A stretch of DNA of 64,000 nucleotides from Maylandia zebra (taxonomy: Eukaryota; Chordata; Actinopteri; Cichliformes; Cichlidae). Positions within the stretch are counted from its first letter, which is position 1. Each line of letters opens with the position of its first letter. The notes beneath the pieces are model-generated. The model was given only the letters and a program-made list of their open reading frames with translations. It did not search any database and was not told where the DNA came from. The translations under genes were made by a program, and so were the position numbers. Shown here one piece after another: positions 61,991 to 64,000 of the stretch. The stretch lies in assembly GCF_041146795.1 (NCBI RefSeq), contig NC_135182.1, positions 4,262,509 to 4,326,508 on the forward strand. The letters run 5' to 3'.

Positions 61991-63228
61991 CACTGAAAAA
62001 AAAAGTTCTTTCAATTTACTTGATTTTATTGTGTACATCGGTCCCACATAATATGAATAAGTATGACTGACTTAATTTTCCACTTTCCCTCAAGTAATTA
62101 ATGCTTGTCACATCAAAGTATTTTATTTCCATCAGATTACTTTAAAAAATCATGTTTGATGTACTAATATTAATCTATTATCATAATATCAATGTATTGC
62201 ATAATGTCAATATATTTTAATATTTAACACCAACTTATTTTTATTTGCCAGTGGTACGCAATGATATTACGTAATGTAAACACATTGCAATTATGTTCTT
62301 GCAAGACAAATTATGGCTTTAAATCCTACTTAATTTTTTCAATTGAAATATTAACTGATCATTATTGACAAAAAAGGCAAAGACTGAGTGCTACTGAACA
62401 ATACACCTTTATTAAACTGTAACAGCAGTGAAAGCAGCAATTCTGCCATGAACAAGTCCAAAATCGCATCCATATAAACTTGTTAACACATTTTTAAAGA
62501 TGGCCTGCAGAAATAACTAAAAGAAAAAGTTAGTTTGAGAATATATTTGCAAATGTTTCACAAAAAACTGACCTTAGCAGCAAATAAAAGAAAGTGCTTA
62601 TAGATGATCCTGTCATCTCTTACATATAACATTTGTATTAATTACACAATTGAAAATGTAAACTAAATTAAGACTACCTGAAAAAAAGCAACACGCTTTT
62701 ATGAATAAACAGCACTGTTAGCTAGCACTGTAAAAACAACATGTAGATGCATTACAGACTACTTTTTATATAGCATGCATGCACTACAACAATTCTGTGA
62801 AAACGTACCCAACTAAAACAAATGTATTTAAATTACTTACCTTCTCAGTATGCCTGACTCAGTGCCAAAGGTTGCATGTGGCTGAACAGTCTTCCAGAAT
62901 CTGGCGGTCAATTGTGCTCTCCTTAAATTATGTTGTTGTCTTATTGGATAAGACTCTAGGTCTTATTATCCAATCATATTTAGTTGTTGTCTTTGAATAT
63001 ATTGCATCATTTCCGGTTGTGGTCAAACATGATTACAATGGTTTTAGTATTCTAATTTAGTCACTTTAAATCAATGCAAGAAAAATGAGTAGTCTCAGTA
63101 TTGTTTATAATCAAGTAAATAGTACTTTATTTAATCATGTAAATAAGAGAAACATGAAAGGCTTGTGTAGCATTAACTAAATTCATTTGTGCAAATTCAA
63201 AAGCCTCCCAATTCCCATTTTTTCAGTG
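61991..63228. mobile_element. Non-autonomous inverted-repeat transposon with CACTG ends
   Basis: Starts CACTGAAAAAA and ends TTTTTTCAGTG with TA on both outer sides. The 1.24-kb interior is AT-rich with no transposase frame. Similar CACTG-A-rich ends are common in fish non-autonomous DNA elements; superfamily not determined. Confidence 0.6.
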
Positions 63229-63507
63229 TAGATGACCAGCGCTTAATTTTAGACTACATAGGTTCAAAATAAAATCCCAACATTGAAAAGAAAACTTTGA
63301 AGTATGTACAAAAACTTATGACTCACTCCTAAAGTCATGCTGAAGTAAATCGGTTGGTTTTGATAAATGCTTCGGAAATGTATGCACCAGAACTTTACAG
63401 TGGTGTTGTGCCCCGAGTGAAGCTGATCTTCTTTTTTTTTCTGTATTTATCTCTCCGTCATTCTGAAGGAACTAAATACTGGAGAAGTACAAATCCATCC
63501 ATCCATA

Positions 63508-64000
63508 ATGTTGGGAACATCTTTGGGCAGCACTCCCACTTCTCCTATCCCAGGCCACTGTCCAAGCCCTGATTGCCAGTCAGATGGTCCTTTCTCTGTT
63601 GTTCTCCTGCATCAGTACCCTCCATGCTGGGTAACCCAGGCACAGTGTGACCTTGCCCAGGCAGAGGCAGAGCTGCGCAGGCTGCAGGAGCATCATGAAA
63701 CTGAGACTGAATCTGTAAAGCGTGGTGTAGAGCGAGCTATCCTGGGAGCACGCAGAGAAGAGCAGCGCCTGCTGGAGAGGGTGGAGCAGGACCATCGGGA
63801 CACTCAGCAGCGTCTAGACCAGATCCAGCGGGAGAACGTGGCAGCAGCCCGGGTCAGCCAGTCCCTGTTGGACCAGCGGCTTTGTAAACTGGCAGAACTG
63901 AAAAAGCAGATTCAGGAATTGGGTCAATCAGTTGTAAAGGACAGTGGGCCAAGCCAGAACCCACTGCTGAAGGAGATTTCAGAGTTCCTACAACCTTGGG
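63508..64000 (+). CDS. Unidentified coiled-coil protein, 5' part only (runs off the window)
   Basis: An open frame from the ATG at 63508 continues to the window end (about 164 codons) with strongly coding-like composition. The first 40 residues are Pro/Ser/Cys-rich (STPTSPIPGHCPSPDC); from about residue 43 the protein is a Glu/Gln/Arg/Leu-rich coiled coil (AQAEAELRRLQEHHETETES, EEQRLLERVEQDHRDTQQRL, KLAELKKQIQELGQ). The frame is open upstream of the ATG as far as a likely 3' splice site after the pyrimidine run at 63430-63468, so the exon probably starts at 63469 and the ATG is the first in frame. The coiled coil resembles the B-box coiled-coil region of TRIM/BSPRY-like proteins in style only; I do not recognise the family. 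The minus-strand open frame across 63580-63795 is a shadow. A non-coding first exon may lie near 59520-59673. Confidence 0.7.
   Translation, partial: MLGTSLGSTPTSPIPGHCPSPDCQSDGPFSVVLLHQYPPCWVTQAQCDLAQAEAELRRLQEHHETETESVKRGVERAILGARREEQRLLERVEQDHRDTQQRLDQIQRENVAAARVSQSLLDQRLCKLAELKKQIQELGQSVVKDSGPSQNPLLKEISEFLQPW

Noticed and set aside
1..64000. CRISPR arrays, tRNA or rRNA genes, bacterial operons
   Set aside because: No spaced repeats of CRISPR type, no cloverleaf with A and B boxes that I could recognise, and no rRNA-like sequence were seen; the window is fish nuclear DNA.

Overview
The window is vertebrate nuclear DNA from a ray-finned, probably percomorph, fish. The evidence is GT-AG multi-exon genes with long introns, fish-type Tc1/mariner, hAT and non-LTR transposon remnants, many microsatellites, and three genes that translate into close relatives of known vertebrate proteins. 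The exact species cannot be read from the sequence. No prokaryotic, viral or organellar genes were seen.

Layout. Positions 1-2152 hold a decayed non-LTR retrotransposon end and the probable 3' UTR of trappc10. The trappc10 gene (minus strand, start codon at 22187, stop at 2153) has 23 coding exons that join without frame breaks into about 1,264 residues. Directly upstream of it, on the same strand, lies a cnga4-like olfactory cyclic-nucleotide-gated channel gene (minus, 28152 to 22963, 7 exons, 725 residues). About 0.9 kb beyond its start codon, in divergent orientation, is fhip1b (fam160a2; plus strand, 5' non-coding exon near 29050-29362, 11 coding exons from 40400 to 52190, 1,154 residues). 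From memory, CNGA4 and FHIP1B are also divergent neighbours in mammals, which supports both names. From 52191 to about 57000 is the probable long fhip1b 3' UTR and downstream sequence. At the right edge a plus-strand coiled-coil gene begins (coding from about 63508) and runs out of the window.

The genes have unrelated jobs: trappc10 is a subunit of the TRAPPII vesicle-tethering and Rab-exchange complex, cnga4 is a modulatory channel subunit, and fhip1b is a cargo adaptor part of the FTS-Hook-FHIP dynein complex. Nothing suggests a joint pathway.

The accessory interest lies in the introns. The 10.7-kb first intron of fhip1b holds nested transposons: a Tc1-like element split by a hAT with a perfect 8-bp target duplication, then a second Tc1-like element split by a TA-flanked inverted-repeat transposon that is itself split by a smaller hAT. 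The most unusual item is in fhip1b intron 2: an exact 57-bp copy of the beginning of coding exon 4, with its 3' splice site, flanked by 26-bp direct repeats of the host intron. Other oddities are a GC-AG intron in trappc10, a long foldback in the fhip1b 3' region, a 27-C homopolymer, and several perfect hairpins. No previously undescribed biological system with several cooperating genes was found.
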